This document shows positions 56,959 through 64,000 of a DNA stretch of 64,000 bases, in pieces. A model generated the notes under the pieces. It saw only the letters and a program-made list of their open reading frames with translations. It made no database searches and was not told the DNA's origin. The translations under genes were made by a program, and so were the position numbers. This DNA comes from Desulfovibrio sp. (GTDB lineage Bacteria > Desulfobacterota > Desulfovibrionia > Desulfovibrionales > Desulfovibrionaceae): positions 47,622 to 111,621 of the forward strand of contig NZ_JAHZCJ010000008.1 in the NCBI RefSeq assembly GCF_019422935.1, given 5' to 3'. Within the stretch, counting starts at the first letter, position 1. Each line of letters starts with the position of its first letter.

Positions 56959-57714
56959 TCAGGCTGCGATCCACACAAGGCTGGCCTGACGGCCCGAGCG
57001 TCTGGCGCAGCGGTAGGAGAAAAACTGCTCGTTGTTGCTGGCGGTGCAGATGTCCAGCCCGTAGATGTTGCGGGGCAAAAGACCCGCGCGCTCCAACTGG
57101 TGCCGCGTGAGGCCCCATAAATCCATGGTTTTGCTGTTGGCGTCAAACCAGGGCAGGTAGGGATCGCCCCACTCCTTCTCAAAATTGACAAATTCCGCCT
57201 TGCCCGGCCCGAGGCTGGGGCCGCGTACGGCCAGCAGATCGCGCGGTTCAAGGCCGTAACGTTCGCAAAAGCGGGCCACGCCGGTGATGGGGAAATCGCA
57301 GCGGTTGCCGCGCCAGCCCGCATGCATGGCGGCAATGTACGCGCCGCTTTTGTGGGCAATGAGGATGGGCTGACAATCTGCCGTCTTAATGAGCAGGCCA
57401 AGGCCGGGACGCGCTGTGGCCATGCCGTCGCCCTCCGCCGTGACGGGCGTTTCGCAGGCCACGGCTTCCGGCTCAAAAACAAAACCATCGCCGTGCACCT
57501 GCATCAGTTCGGCCCAGGCGGTCATGCCTTGCGGGCGCAGGCCTTCCAGCATGCTGCGGCGGTTGGCAATGACGTGTTCGGGGTTATCCTGCACGGTAAA
57601 AGCAATGTTGCCGCCGCCAAACTCGCCAAGGCTCACGCCTCCGGCGCGGGTCTGAAAGGCGCAACGCACCTGCGGAACACCGGGAAAAACAAAGGGGATA
57701 TAGCTTATAGACAC
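56959..57714 (-). CDS. pgeF: Purine nucleoside phosphorylase/laccase-domain protein (YfiH/PgeF)
   Basis: A 251-residue Cu-oxidase_4/DUF152 protein. QVHGDGF (first zinc His), KTADCQPILI (Cys) and AMHAGWRGN (second His) are the conserved metal and active-site residues. Family members cleave adenosine/inosine or act in peptidoglycan editing. The start is a GTG overlapping the end of the neighbouring cyclo-ligase gene. Confidence 0.9.
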   Translation of the reverse strand: MSISYIPFVFPGVPQVRCAFQTRAGGVSLGEFGGGNIAFTVQDNPEHVIANRRSMLEGLRPQGMTAWAELMQVHGDGFVFEPEAVACETPVTAEGDGMATARPGLGLLIKTADCQPILIAHKSGAYIAAMHAGWRGNRCDFPITGVARFCERYGLEPRDLLAVRGPSLGPGKAEFVNFEKEWGDPYLPWFDANSKTMDLWGLTRHQLERAGLLPRNIYGLDICTASNNEQFFSYRCARRSGRQASLVWIAA

Positions 57715-58412
57715 AGCATACGCTCTTCAGTACATATATAGTTGACCCGCTGATCCCAGGGGGCCAGGGGCAGGGATTCCACAAGCTGAAATTCAAAACA
57801 CAGGCCCACGCGAGGGCAGGTGAATCCTTTTTCCAGAAAGCGGTCGTAATAGCCGCCGCCGTAGCCCAGCCGCCCGCCAGCGAGATCAAAGGCCACACCG
57901 GGCAGGAGCGCAAGGTCTAGGGAAAGGGGGTGTGCTGCCGCTGCACCGCTGCCGCCCGCCGCTTCCGGCCCAAAACCGGGCAGGGAATCGTGCGGTTCAA
58001 GCAGACCGAGCGGGCCGGGCCGCAACTGATCGGGGCCGCTGCAAGCCACAAAATCCATAAATCCCGGCTCGCTGCGCCGCACACGCGGCAGCCACACAAG
58101 CATACTGGCCTGCCAGGCCGCACGCAGCAGGTCTTGCGTGCCAAGCTCGCCCCTGACCCCCACATAGAGAGCCACAGACCGGGCATTCTTCCACAGGGTG
58201 GACTCCATCAGCCTGTTCTGCGCCGCATCGCTACGGATTTCGGCCAACTGGGGCAACTGCTCCGCCCGCAGGCGGCGCATGGCTTTGCGCACATCGTTTC
58301 TGGCCTGAGCCATAGCCTCGGTCAGCTCGCCAGAAAAATTGCCCGGCAAACACGTTGGCGGAGCATCCGACTGGTTCACTGGCTGGCGGGGCGGCGCAGG
58401 CGCGGAGGGCAT
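57705..58412 (-). CDS. 5-formyltetrahydrofolate cyclo-ligase
   Basis: A 235-residue enzyme converting 5-formyl-THF to methenyl-THF with ATP. DVRKAMRRLRAEQL opens the conserved core and LLPGVAFDLAGGRLGYGGGYYDRFL is the ATP-binding signature. The true start is unclear: ATG 58412 gives a 34-residue Pro-rich leader, ATG 58310 gives the usual ~200 residues. A much longer upstream open frame is antisense to the phosphoesterase gene and is not used. Overlaps pgeF. Confidence 0.85.
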   Translation of the reverse strand: MPSAPAPPRQPVNQSDAPPTCLPGNFSGELTEAMAQARNDVRKAMRRLRAEQLPQLAEIRSDAAQNRLMESTLWKNARSVALYVGVRGELGTQDLLRAAWQASMLVWLPRVRRSEPGFMDFVACSGPDQLRPGPLGLLEPHDSLPGFGPEAAGGSGAAAAHPLSLDLALLPGVAFDLAGGRLGYGGGYYDRFLEKGFTCPRVGLCFEFQLVESLPLAPWDQRVNYICTEERMLCL

Positions 58413-58499
58413 GGCATCTGAGGGCAAGCGGCTCTTTCCTTGTGGTGCAATGTGTGGCATTCTCAACACCTGCGCCACTGTAACAAAGGAAGCAACACC

Positions 58500-59186
58500 A
58501 TGCCAAGCGCCGACTCTCAGGATTTTCTCTGGATCGCCGTGGGCGACATCCACGACGAGCCTGAACGTTTTGCCCAGATACCGGAACTCTCGCAGGCTGA
58601 CGGCATTATCGTTACCGGCGACCTGACCATCACCGGCGGCGTCAAGCAGGCAGAGCTGGTCATGAACGCCCTGTGCGTCCACGACATCCCCGTGCTGGCC
58701 CAGATCGGCAACATGGACAGGCCTGAAGTTGACCAGTGGCTGAGCGAAAAAGGCTGGAACCTTCACGCCGTCACCCGCGAGCTTACACCCGAAATCGCCA
58801 TCTTTGGCGTTGGGGCCTCCACATTTACGCCCTTTGGCACGCCAAGCGAATTTCCGGAATCCGCATTTTCCGCGTGGCTTGAAACCTGCTGGCAAAAAGC
58901 CCGCCATTATCCGCACAGCGTGCTTGTTTCGCACAATCCGCCCAAGGATACCGCTTGCGACATGATCCCCGGCGGCATTCATGTGGGTTCCACTGCCGTG
59001 CGCGAATTTCTGGAAGAAGCCCAGCCGGATATCTGCCTGTGCGGGCATATCCACGAATCGCGGGCCATGGACCGCGTGGGGCGCACCCTTGTGGTCAACC
59101 CCGGCATGCTGGCGCAGGGCGGCTACGTGCTGTTGCGCTCCAATTCAGGCCAGCTCTCCGCCGAACTCAAGATGCTTGAAGACTGA
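58500..59186 (+). CDS. Metallophosphoesterase (calcineurin-like)
   Basis: A 228-residue phosphoesterase with the dinuclear metal motifs in order: VGDIHDEP (GDxH), VTGDLTITG (GDxx), IGNMDRP (GNxD), VSHNPP (GxxH-like) and CGHIHESRAM (GHxH). GGAAGC precedes ATG 58500. The substrate is unknown; it is divergent from the cyclo-ligase/pgeF pair. Confidence 0.88.
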   Translation: MPSADSQDFLWIAVGDIHDEPERFAQIPELSQADGIIVTGDLTITGGVKQAELVMNALCVHDIPVLAQIGNMDRPEVDQWLSEKGWNLHAVTRELTPEIAIFGVGASTFTPFGTPSEFPESAFSAWLETCWQKARHYPHSVLVSHNPPKDTACDMIPGGIHVGSTAVREFLEEAQPDICLCGHIHESRAMDRVGRTLVVNPGMLAQGGYVLLRSNSGQLSAELKMLED

Positions 59187-59525
59187 TTTTTGTCTGCCGC
59201 ATCTTCCGGAGCGCATTGTAAGGATGTAATTCGGCGGATGCGGCCCTTGCCACAGCCCCGCGCCCGCCTCCACAATTTTTCTTCTGCCTCCACAGCATGT
59301 TATGATGACATGGTTCAGCCTTGCCTCGCGCATTTTCTCGCCCCGCCCCTGCCCGCTTGCATATTTTCAAAAAAAACGTACTCTCCAAAAAGCGGATTAG
59401 CATGCTGCCGCCTTCGCGCGCCTTGTTGGCGCTGCGGCGGAGCAATACGGCACATTCCCGTAAGTGCATGGCATGCTGGCTGAAATTTTCGCGGAGGCTC
59501 AGCGCCCCGCAGCAAAAGGATTTTC
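59187..59525. other. Leader region of the RNase E/G gene
   Basis: A 339-base gap with no recognised gene. It must hold the RNase gene promoter and 5' UTR; in other bacteria this UTR is used for autoregulation, but no known structure is recognised here. Confidence 0.4.
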
Positions 59526-62396
59526 ATGACCATAGACCAAGACACCCCCGTGGTCGCTTCACAGCAAGCCACGGATGCATCGTCGCAGGAAGTTTCCAAA
59601 CCCAAACGTTCAACCACAACACGCAGCAAAGCCAAACCAGCCGCCAAGCCAGCCTCTGGCAAAACAGCTTCTGGCAAGGCCGCGTCCAAATCTTCCGAAT
59701 CTGCGCCTGCCAAGGATTCTTCTGAGTCCAAAGGCGCTTCCGATTCCAAGGCCGCCCAGGCCGAATCAGCTTCATCCAAGACCACGGCATCAAAGACCGC
59801 CGCAACCGCCAAGGCCGCAGGCCGCAGCGCGGGCAAAACAGCAAAGACGACTACCGCCAGAGCCAAAAAATCGGCCGACGCCTCCAAAGAAATTTCTGGC
59901 AGCACGGCAGATGCCGTAGCGCCCAAGTCAGCTGCGACCCCTGCTGCTGAGGCCCCAAAAACTGCTGGCAAGGCTGCTGGCAAAACGGCAAGCAAATCTT
60001 CTGCCAAAACCCCTGCCAAGGCTGCTGGCAAAGCCGCAACGCCCCGCAAGGGCAAGGCCGCAGAAGCCGACGCGCCGGAATCCACTGCCACGGCCAAAGC
60101 TTCCGAAGCGTCTGAGGGTTCCAAGCAGGAAGCCACACAGCAAAAATCTGCCGCTCCCCAAAAGCCTGCCTCAAAGGCTCCCAAAGGTCGGCCCGCAAAA
60201 GCAGCGGCAAAAAACACGGCTCAGGCAACTGCGCAGACCATTGACGCAGCGTCTGCAAGCACAGCCCCCAAGGCCGCAAGCCCCACATTAGACCAGCCTG
60301 CGGTTTCTACTGCTCTCACCAGCCCGGCCCCTGTGGCTCAAGCCCCTGCAAAAGCAGCGGAACAGAGCGCAAAGCAGACAGCGGGACAAATTTCAGACAA
60401 GCCCGCCGAGGCGGCTCCGCGCCAGAACGCCCCCTCAGCGGAACGTGGGCAAAGCCCCAGACAGGCTGCTGATCAAAACACAAACAAGGCCGCCGATGTA
60501 CCTGCCGCCCAGGCGGAACAGGGTGCGGAACAGGCCGCAGAAAGCGGCGCTGCATCTGCCTCTGGCGAGGCTGCTGCCGGAGATGGGCCGCGCCGCAAGA
60601 ATCGGCGTGGACGTCGTGGCGGGCGTGGCCGCAACCGCAAAAAAGAACTGAACGGGCAGGAAGGCGCGCAAACCGCCGAGGATCAGGCCAGCACCGCTCC
60701 CCTCGACGAGGATGACGATGCCCTTGATCTGGGTGATGACGCGCCAGAACAGGCCAGCCGTACCCAGGCGCAGGATACGCGCCCCCAGAACGCCCCCAGG
60801 CAGAACAAGCCCGCCAAGCAGGCCAAACCTCAGCAGCAACAGCAGCAGAGCAAGTCTGAAAACGGCAAGCCTGCTGAAGGCAACAAATCCGCTGAGAGCA
60901 ACAAGCCCGCCATTGCCGCCAATGCTGGCAAGGCTCCTGCCGAAGCCCCCAAGGGCAAGCGGCGCATGTTCATCAGCGTGCTGCCCGGCGAACAGGTAGA
61001 AGTAGCCCTGGCTGAAGACGGCCAGTTGCTGGAATACTATCTGGACATGCTGCACCAGCGCAAAATCAAGGGCAATATTTACAAGGGTGTCATCCACAAC
61101 ATCGACACCAACCTTCAGGCCGCCTTTGTCAGCTACGGCGCGGGCAAGAACGGATTCCTCCAGATTGACGAGGTGCATCCCGAATACTGGCTGGCCCACC
61201 ACGAACCCTCCAAGGGCAAGAAATTTCCGCCCATTCAGAAGGTGCTGAAGGCAGGTCAGGAAGTGCTGGTGCAGGTGGTCAAGGAACCCACCGGCAGCAA
61301 GGGCGCTTTTTTGACCACATGGCTTTCCCTTGCCGGGCGCTTCCTTGTGCTTACGCCGGGGCAGGATCAGATCGGTGTTTCCCGCAAGGTGGATGACGAT
61401 GACGAGCGTTCGCGCCTGCGTGAAATGATGAACGGCATTGACCCCGGTCAGGGGCTAGGCGTCATTGTGCGCACTGTCAGCGCCGGGACCACCAAGACGA
61501 CGCTCAAGAATGATTTGCAGTATCTCAAGCGTGTCTGGCGCGATATCCGCAAAAAGGCCACCGAGGTTTCCGCCCCGACCCTTATCTATCAGGAGCCGGG
61601 CCTTTCAGAGCGTGCCGTGCGCGACTATCTGACCGAGGACGTGTGCGAAATCTGGGTTGATAATGACGAAGTGGCGCAGAGCGTGCGCGACACGGTGAAC
61701 CTGCTGTTCCCTCGCCGCAAGGATCTTGTGCGGGTGCACACCGACATGCGCACGCCCATGTGGGAGCGCTTTAATCTGCGCCGCCAGCTGGAGCAGATTT
61801 ATTCGCGCGAGGTGCTGCTGCCCTCTGGCGGACGCTTGGTGTTTGACCAGACAGAAGCCCTCATGGCCATCGACATCAACTCGGGCAAAATTTCCGGCAA
61901 GGGCAACTTTGAGGCCATGGCGCACAAAACCAATATGGAAGCCGCCGAAGCCATTGCCCGCCATCTCAAGCTGCGCGACATCGGCGGCCAGGTGGTTATC
62001 GACTTCATTGAAATGCGCGACAAAAAGCACGTGCTTGAAGTGGAAAAAACCCTGCGCACAGCCATGAAAAATGACCGTGCCCGGCACGATGTTGCCCGCA
62101 TGAGTTCCTTTGGCCTGCTGGAACTAGTGCGCCAGCGCACTGGCTCCTCGGCTTTGGCCATCTCGCTTGAGCCTTGCCCCGCCTGCGGCGGCACAGGCAT
62201 GCGCCGCAATATCGAATGGCAGGCATTGCAGGCATTGCGCGAACTGCGCCGCATGGTCAGCGCGGAACCCAAGGAAAAATGCGTATTTCCGGCAAGCCCG
62301 GAACTGGCCCTGTATCTGCTGAACCACAAGCGCGACACCCTGCGCGAGATTGAGCAGGATTATGGTAAATGTCTGGAAATAATGGTTCGTCCTTAG
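59526..62396 (+). CDS. rne: Ribonuclease E/G family endoribonuclease with long N-terminal extension
   Basis: A 956-residue protein. Residues 1-480 are low-complexity Ala/Lys/Ser/Gln-rich sequence with an Arg-rich patch KNRRGRRGGRGRNRKK near 360. From about 483 the catalytic part starts: RRMFISVLPGEQVEVAL, S1 domain KGNIYKGVIHNIDTNLQAAFV, FLTTWLSLAGRFLVL, the Mg-binding AIDINSGKISG, and the zinc-link CPACGGTG near the end. RNase E/G initiates mRNA decay and rRNA/tRNA processing. In E. coli RNase E the disordered half is C-terminal; here it is N-terminal. AAAGGA precedes the ATG. Confidence 0.93.
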   Translation: MTIDQDTPVVASQQATDASSQEVSKPKRSTTTRSKAKPAAKPASGKTASGKAASKSSESAPAKDSSESKGASDSKAAQAESASSKTTASKTAATAKAAGRSAGKTAKTTTARAKKSADASKEISGSTADAVAPKSAATPAAEAPKTAGKAAGKTASKSSAKTPAKAAGKAATPRKGKAAEADAPESTATAKASEASEGSKQEATQQKSAAPQKPASKAPKGRPAKAAAKNTAQATAQTIDAASASTAPKAASPTLDQPAVSTALTSPAPVAQAPAKAAEQSAKQTAGQISDKPAEAAPRQNAPSAERGQSPRQAADQNTNKAADVPAAQAEQGAEQAAESGAASASGEAAAGDGPRRKNRRGRRGGRGRNRKKELNGQEGAQTAEDQASTAPLDEDDDALDLGDDAPEQASRTQAQDTRPQNAPRQNKPAKQAKPQQQQQQSKSENGKPAEGNKSAESNKPAIAANAGKAPAEAPKGKRRMFISVLPGEQVEVALAEDGQLLEYYLDMLHQRKIKGNIYKGVIHNIDTNLQAAFVSYGAGKNGFLQIDEVHPEYWLAHHEPSKGKKFPPIQKVLKAGQEVLVQVVKEPTGSKGAFLTTWLSLAGRFLVLTPGQDQIGVSRKVDDDDERSRLREMMNGIDPGQGLGVIVRTVSAGTTKTTLKNDLQYLKRVWRDIRKKATEVSAPTLIYQEPGLSERAVRDYLTEDVCEIWVDNDEVAQSVRDTVNLLFPRRKDLVRVHTDMRTPMWERFNLRRQLEQIYSREVLLPSGGRLVFDQTEALMAIDINSGKISGKGNFEAMAHKTNMEAAEAIARHLKLRDIGGQVVIDFIEMRDKKHVLEVEKTLRTAMKNDRARHDVARMSSFGLLELVRQRTGSSALAISLEPCPACGGTGMRRNIEWQALQALRELRRMVSAEPKEKCVFPASPELALYLLNHKRDTLREIEQDYGKCLEIMVRP

Positions 62397-63091
62397 AATA
62401 CGGCACGGCAGCCGGGGTGGAAACCCCGGCTGCTTTTTCTGCACAGCACTCCCCCGCTGACTCCGCACCCGCAGGCTCTGCTCTGGCATGCTCCATTGAT
62501 GCTGCACCCGCAAATCCCTTGCCCGCCAACAGCCTGCTACTGCATGTCTGCTGCGGCCCGTGCTCCGTCATGCCCATCACGCGCCTGCTGGACGAAGGCT
62601 TTGCCGTAACCGCATGGTTCATGAATCCCAACATTCAGCCGCTGGCAGAATATCTGCGCCGCCGCGAAGCCGCCGGGCAATGCGCTGAGCGTCTTGGCGT
62701 GCCGATTATTTACGCTGACGAAACATGGGACATCACCAACTGGCTGCGCTCTGTTGCAGGGCGCGACACGCCGCCTGCCCGCTGCGCATATTGCTGCGAA
62801 AGCCGCATGCAGGCAGCCTTTGCTTTTGCGCGACAGCAGAGCTTTGCCTGGGTGAGCAGCAGCCTGCTCTACTCGCGCTACCAGCCCCACGAGGTCATCA
62901 AGGCCGCAGGGGAGCAACTGGCGGCCCAGGAGGGCGCGCCGGGCTTTGCCTATCGCGATTTTCGCACGGACTGGCAGGAAGGCATCGACCGCTCAAAGGC
63001 CATGGAACTCTACCGTCAGCCCTACTGCGGCTGCGTTTACAGCGAGGCGGAGCGCTACCAGAAAAAGCTTTTGCGGTGCATCAAGGGTTGA
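62369..63091 (+). CDS. queH: Epoxyqueuosine reductase QueH
   Basis: The family core runs from SLLLHVCCGPCS (about 55-66) through GFAVTAWFMNPNIQP, RCAYCCESRM and CGCVYSEAERY; the paired cysteines bind an iron-sulfur cluster. QueH makes the last step to queuosine in tRNA. The longest frame overlaps the RNase end and adds a 54-residue Ala/Ser/Pro-rich leader interrupted at DNA level by a strong terminator. The true start may be a non-ATG codon near 62519 (TTG), which would give the usual length. Confidence 0.85.
   Translation: MSGNNGSSLEYGTAAGVETPAAFSAQHSPADSAPAGSALACSIDAAPANPLPANSLLLHVCCGPCSVMPITRLLDEGFAVTAWFMNPNIQPLAEYLRRREAAGQCAERLGVPIIYADETWDITNWLRSVAGRDTPPARCAYCCESRMQAAFAFARQQSFAWVSSSLLYSRYQPHEVIKAAGEQLAAQEGAPGFAYRDFRTDWQEGIDRSKAMELYRQPYCGCVYSEAERYQKKLLRCIKG
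62408..62438 (+). terminator. Intrinsic terminator just after the RNase E/G gene
   Basis: An 11-bp perfect stem (62408-62418 with 62423-62433) with a GGAA loop and TTTTT, 12 bases after the rne stop. It lies inside the longest queH frame. Confidence 0.88.
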
Positions 63092-63161
63092 TCAAAAAAT
63101 TTTCGCAATTTTCGCTTGACCTTGCCCCTGATTTTCCGTAAACACTTCCTTGCCTGAACGT

Positions 63162-63237
63162 TCCCCGATAGCTCAATTGGCAGAGCGGGTGACTGTTAAT
63201 CACTAGGTTGGCGGTTCAAGTCCGTCTCGGGGAGCCA
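63162..63237 (+). tRNA. tRNA-Asn(GTT)
   Basis: Acceptor TCCCCGA/TCGGGGA, anticodon loop CTGTTAA (GTT), T-loop GGTTCAAGTCC, encoded CCA. Confidence 0.97.
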
Positions 63238-63247
63238 AAAGAAAGCA

Positions 63248-63278
63248 AGCCTTTGCGAGAGATCGCAAAGGCTTTTTT
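63248..63278 (+). terminator. Terminator of tRNA-Asn
   Basis: AGCCTTTGCGA/TCGCAAAGGCT around a GAGA loop, followed by TTTTT. Confidence 0.9.
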
Positions 63279-63412
63279 CGTTTTATTCCAGCAAGTTATT
63301 CTGTTGAGATACCCACCAGAAACGGGCCCTCGCACATAAGGTATTTTCATGCACGCTTCACAGCCCTCCCCATGCATTTCACCGCGACACAAGCCTGCGC
63401 TTCCCGTATGAC

Positions 63413-63457
63413 AAAAAAGCCGCCCCTGATCTTCAGCAAAAAAGATCAGGGGCGGCT
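63413..63457 (-). terminator. Minus-strand intrinsic terminator
   Basis: A 16-bp perfect stem (63418-63433 with 63442-63457) followed on the minus strand by six T residues. It lies downstream of the barrel remnant and of the TPR gene. Confidence 0.85.
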
Positions 63458-63494
63458 ACCTTCCCTTCAGGCCGCGCCAGAAGAGTTTTTAGCT

Positions 63495-63655
63495 AGAATG
63501 TCAGCGCCAGATCCACAACAGGGAATGCTGAACAGGGTTGACCTTGAAGTTATCCCTGCCGCCGCCGGATTCATAGTTCAGCCCAGTCGCACGATAACCG
63601 CACAAGCCTGAACTTCCCAAACCGTTAGCTTCAAAATGCCGCTGCCCGCAAATGT
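63495..63655 (-). pseudogene. C-terminal remnant of an outer-membrane beta-barrel protein
   Basis: On the minus strand FEANGLGSSGLCGYRATG continues to LNYESGGGRDNFKVNPVQHSL; then a frame change near 63520 gives VDLALTF and a TAG at 63495. The end (alternating hydrophobics and terminal Phe) is the barrel-assembly signature. No start exists, and a stop precedes it, so only the last ~50 codons survive, in front of a strong terminator. Confidence 0.45.
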
Positions 63656-63696
63656 GGCCGCCCTAAATGCAGCCCGCAGCCAGGTCATACCTATTT

Positions 63697-64000
63697 TCAC
63701 TGCGCTTGCTTGGCAGAACTTTTTGCGCACGCGCTCTCGATATCGGAATCGCCGCTAATCTGGCGGAGGGCCTGGGCGTAACGCTGATTGCCGCCCTGCA
63801 TTCCGGCAGCCTGACACAAAAACTCCAGAGCCTTTGCGCGGTCAGTCTTGGCAGCAAGAAGGCCAAGATTATAAGCGGCATCAGACATGGTCGGCGCAAG
63901 ACGCAAAGCCCTGAGAAGCATCTGCTCTGCCTCCGCCCTGAAACCTCGTTCTGCCAGTATCAGGCCAAGATTATAGGCAATGGCTGCATTGTCGGGATCA
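63697..64000 (-). CDS. TPR repeat protein, 5' end outside window
   Basis: The minus strand is open from the window edge to a TGA at 63697 (about 100 codons). It shows two TPR units: DNAAIAYNLGLILAERGFRA with AEQMLLRALRLAPT, and SDAAYNLGLLAAKTDRA with ALEFLCQAAG. TPRs mediate protein contacts. The upstream part and any further domains are outside the window. Confidence 0.8.
   Translation of the reverse strand, partial: DPDNAAIAYNLGLILAERGFRAEAEQMLLRALRLAPTMSDAAYNLGLLAAKTDRAKALEFLCQAAGMQGGNQRYAQALRQISGDSDIESACAKSSAKQAQ

Noticed and set aside
58413..59054. N-terminal extension of the 5-formyl-THF cyclo-ligase frame by 214 codons
   Set aside because: It is antisense to the metallophosphoesterase gene and has no homology to the family.

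Overview
The window is GC-rich chromosomal DNA from a Gram-negative bacterium, most likely a sulfate-reducing member of the Desulfovibrionaceae. Supporting evidence is the Desulfovibrio-type trimeric porin, the small PxxKW cysteine-rich protein, the zinc-ribbon gene overlapping gpmI, an RNase E/G with a long N-terminal extension, and a liv transport operon next to core housekeeping genes. No rRNA, CRISPR array or intact prophage was seen.

Layout. 1-1932: 5' part of a glycogen debranching enzyme (minus strand). 2.3-7.2 kb: livKHMGF branched-chain amino acid ABC transporter. 7.3-18.9 kb: housekeeping genes on the plus strand (PxxKW protein, M20 hydrolase, mnmG, a PilZ protein, a CorC-like protein, lnt, prfB with its programmed frameshift, a degenerate GGDEF protein, a MinD/ParA ATPase, an HU-type protein, dapA). 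18.9-28.4 kb: a phosphate-starvation block in which phoB-phoR-pstB-phoU run left and pstS-pstC-pstA run right from a shared control region with two Pho boxes; the nearby trimeric porin carries a three-unit Pho box of its own. 28.6-32.4 kb: zinc ribbon, gpmI, rsfS and a phenylacetate-CoA ligase homologue. 32.6-33.0 kb: four tRNA genes (Gly, Cys, Gly, Gly).

Accessory region, 33.0-48.2 kb. Next to the tRNAs lies a 3.7 kb scar bounded by identical 26-bp direct repeats. It holds a broken glycosyltransferase, a decayed IS2-like element, a lower-GC methyltransferase and half of another IS3-family transposase. Then come a complete AaeXAB/TolC-type efflux operon with a LysR regulator, an undescribed 40-codon Trp-rich small-protein gene, and a three-gene membrane glycan operon (polytopic membrane protein, GtrB/ArnC-like transferase, YdjC-family deacetylase). 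The gene content of that operon resembles the Francisella FlmK/FlmF2/NaxD lipid A amino-sugar pathway. A methyltransferase follows.

48.6-64 kb: a chemoreceptor behind a perfect-match sigma-28 promoter, a frameshifted AraC/GyrI regulator divergent from a stand-alone GyrI-like protein, a structured intergenic repeat region, and a cobalamin-uptake operon (btuC-btuD-btuF-cbiL) behind a cobalamin riboswitch with an intrinsic terminator. The rest is pgeF, a 5-formyl-THF cyclo-ligase, a metallophosphoesterase, RNase E/G, queH, tRNA-Asn, an outer-membrane barrel remnant and the 3' part of a TPR protein gene.
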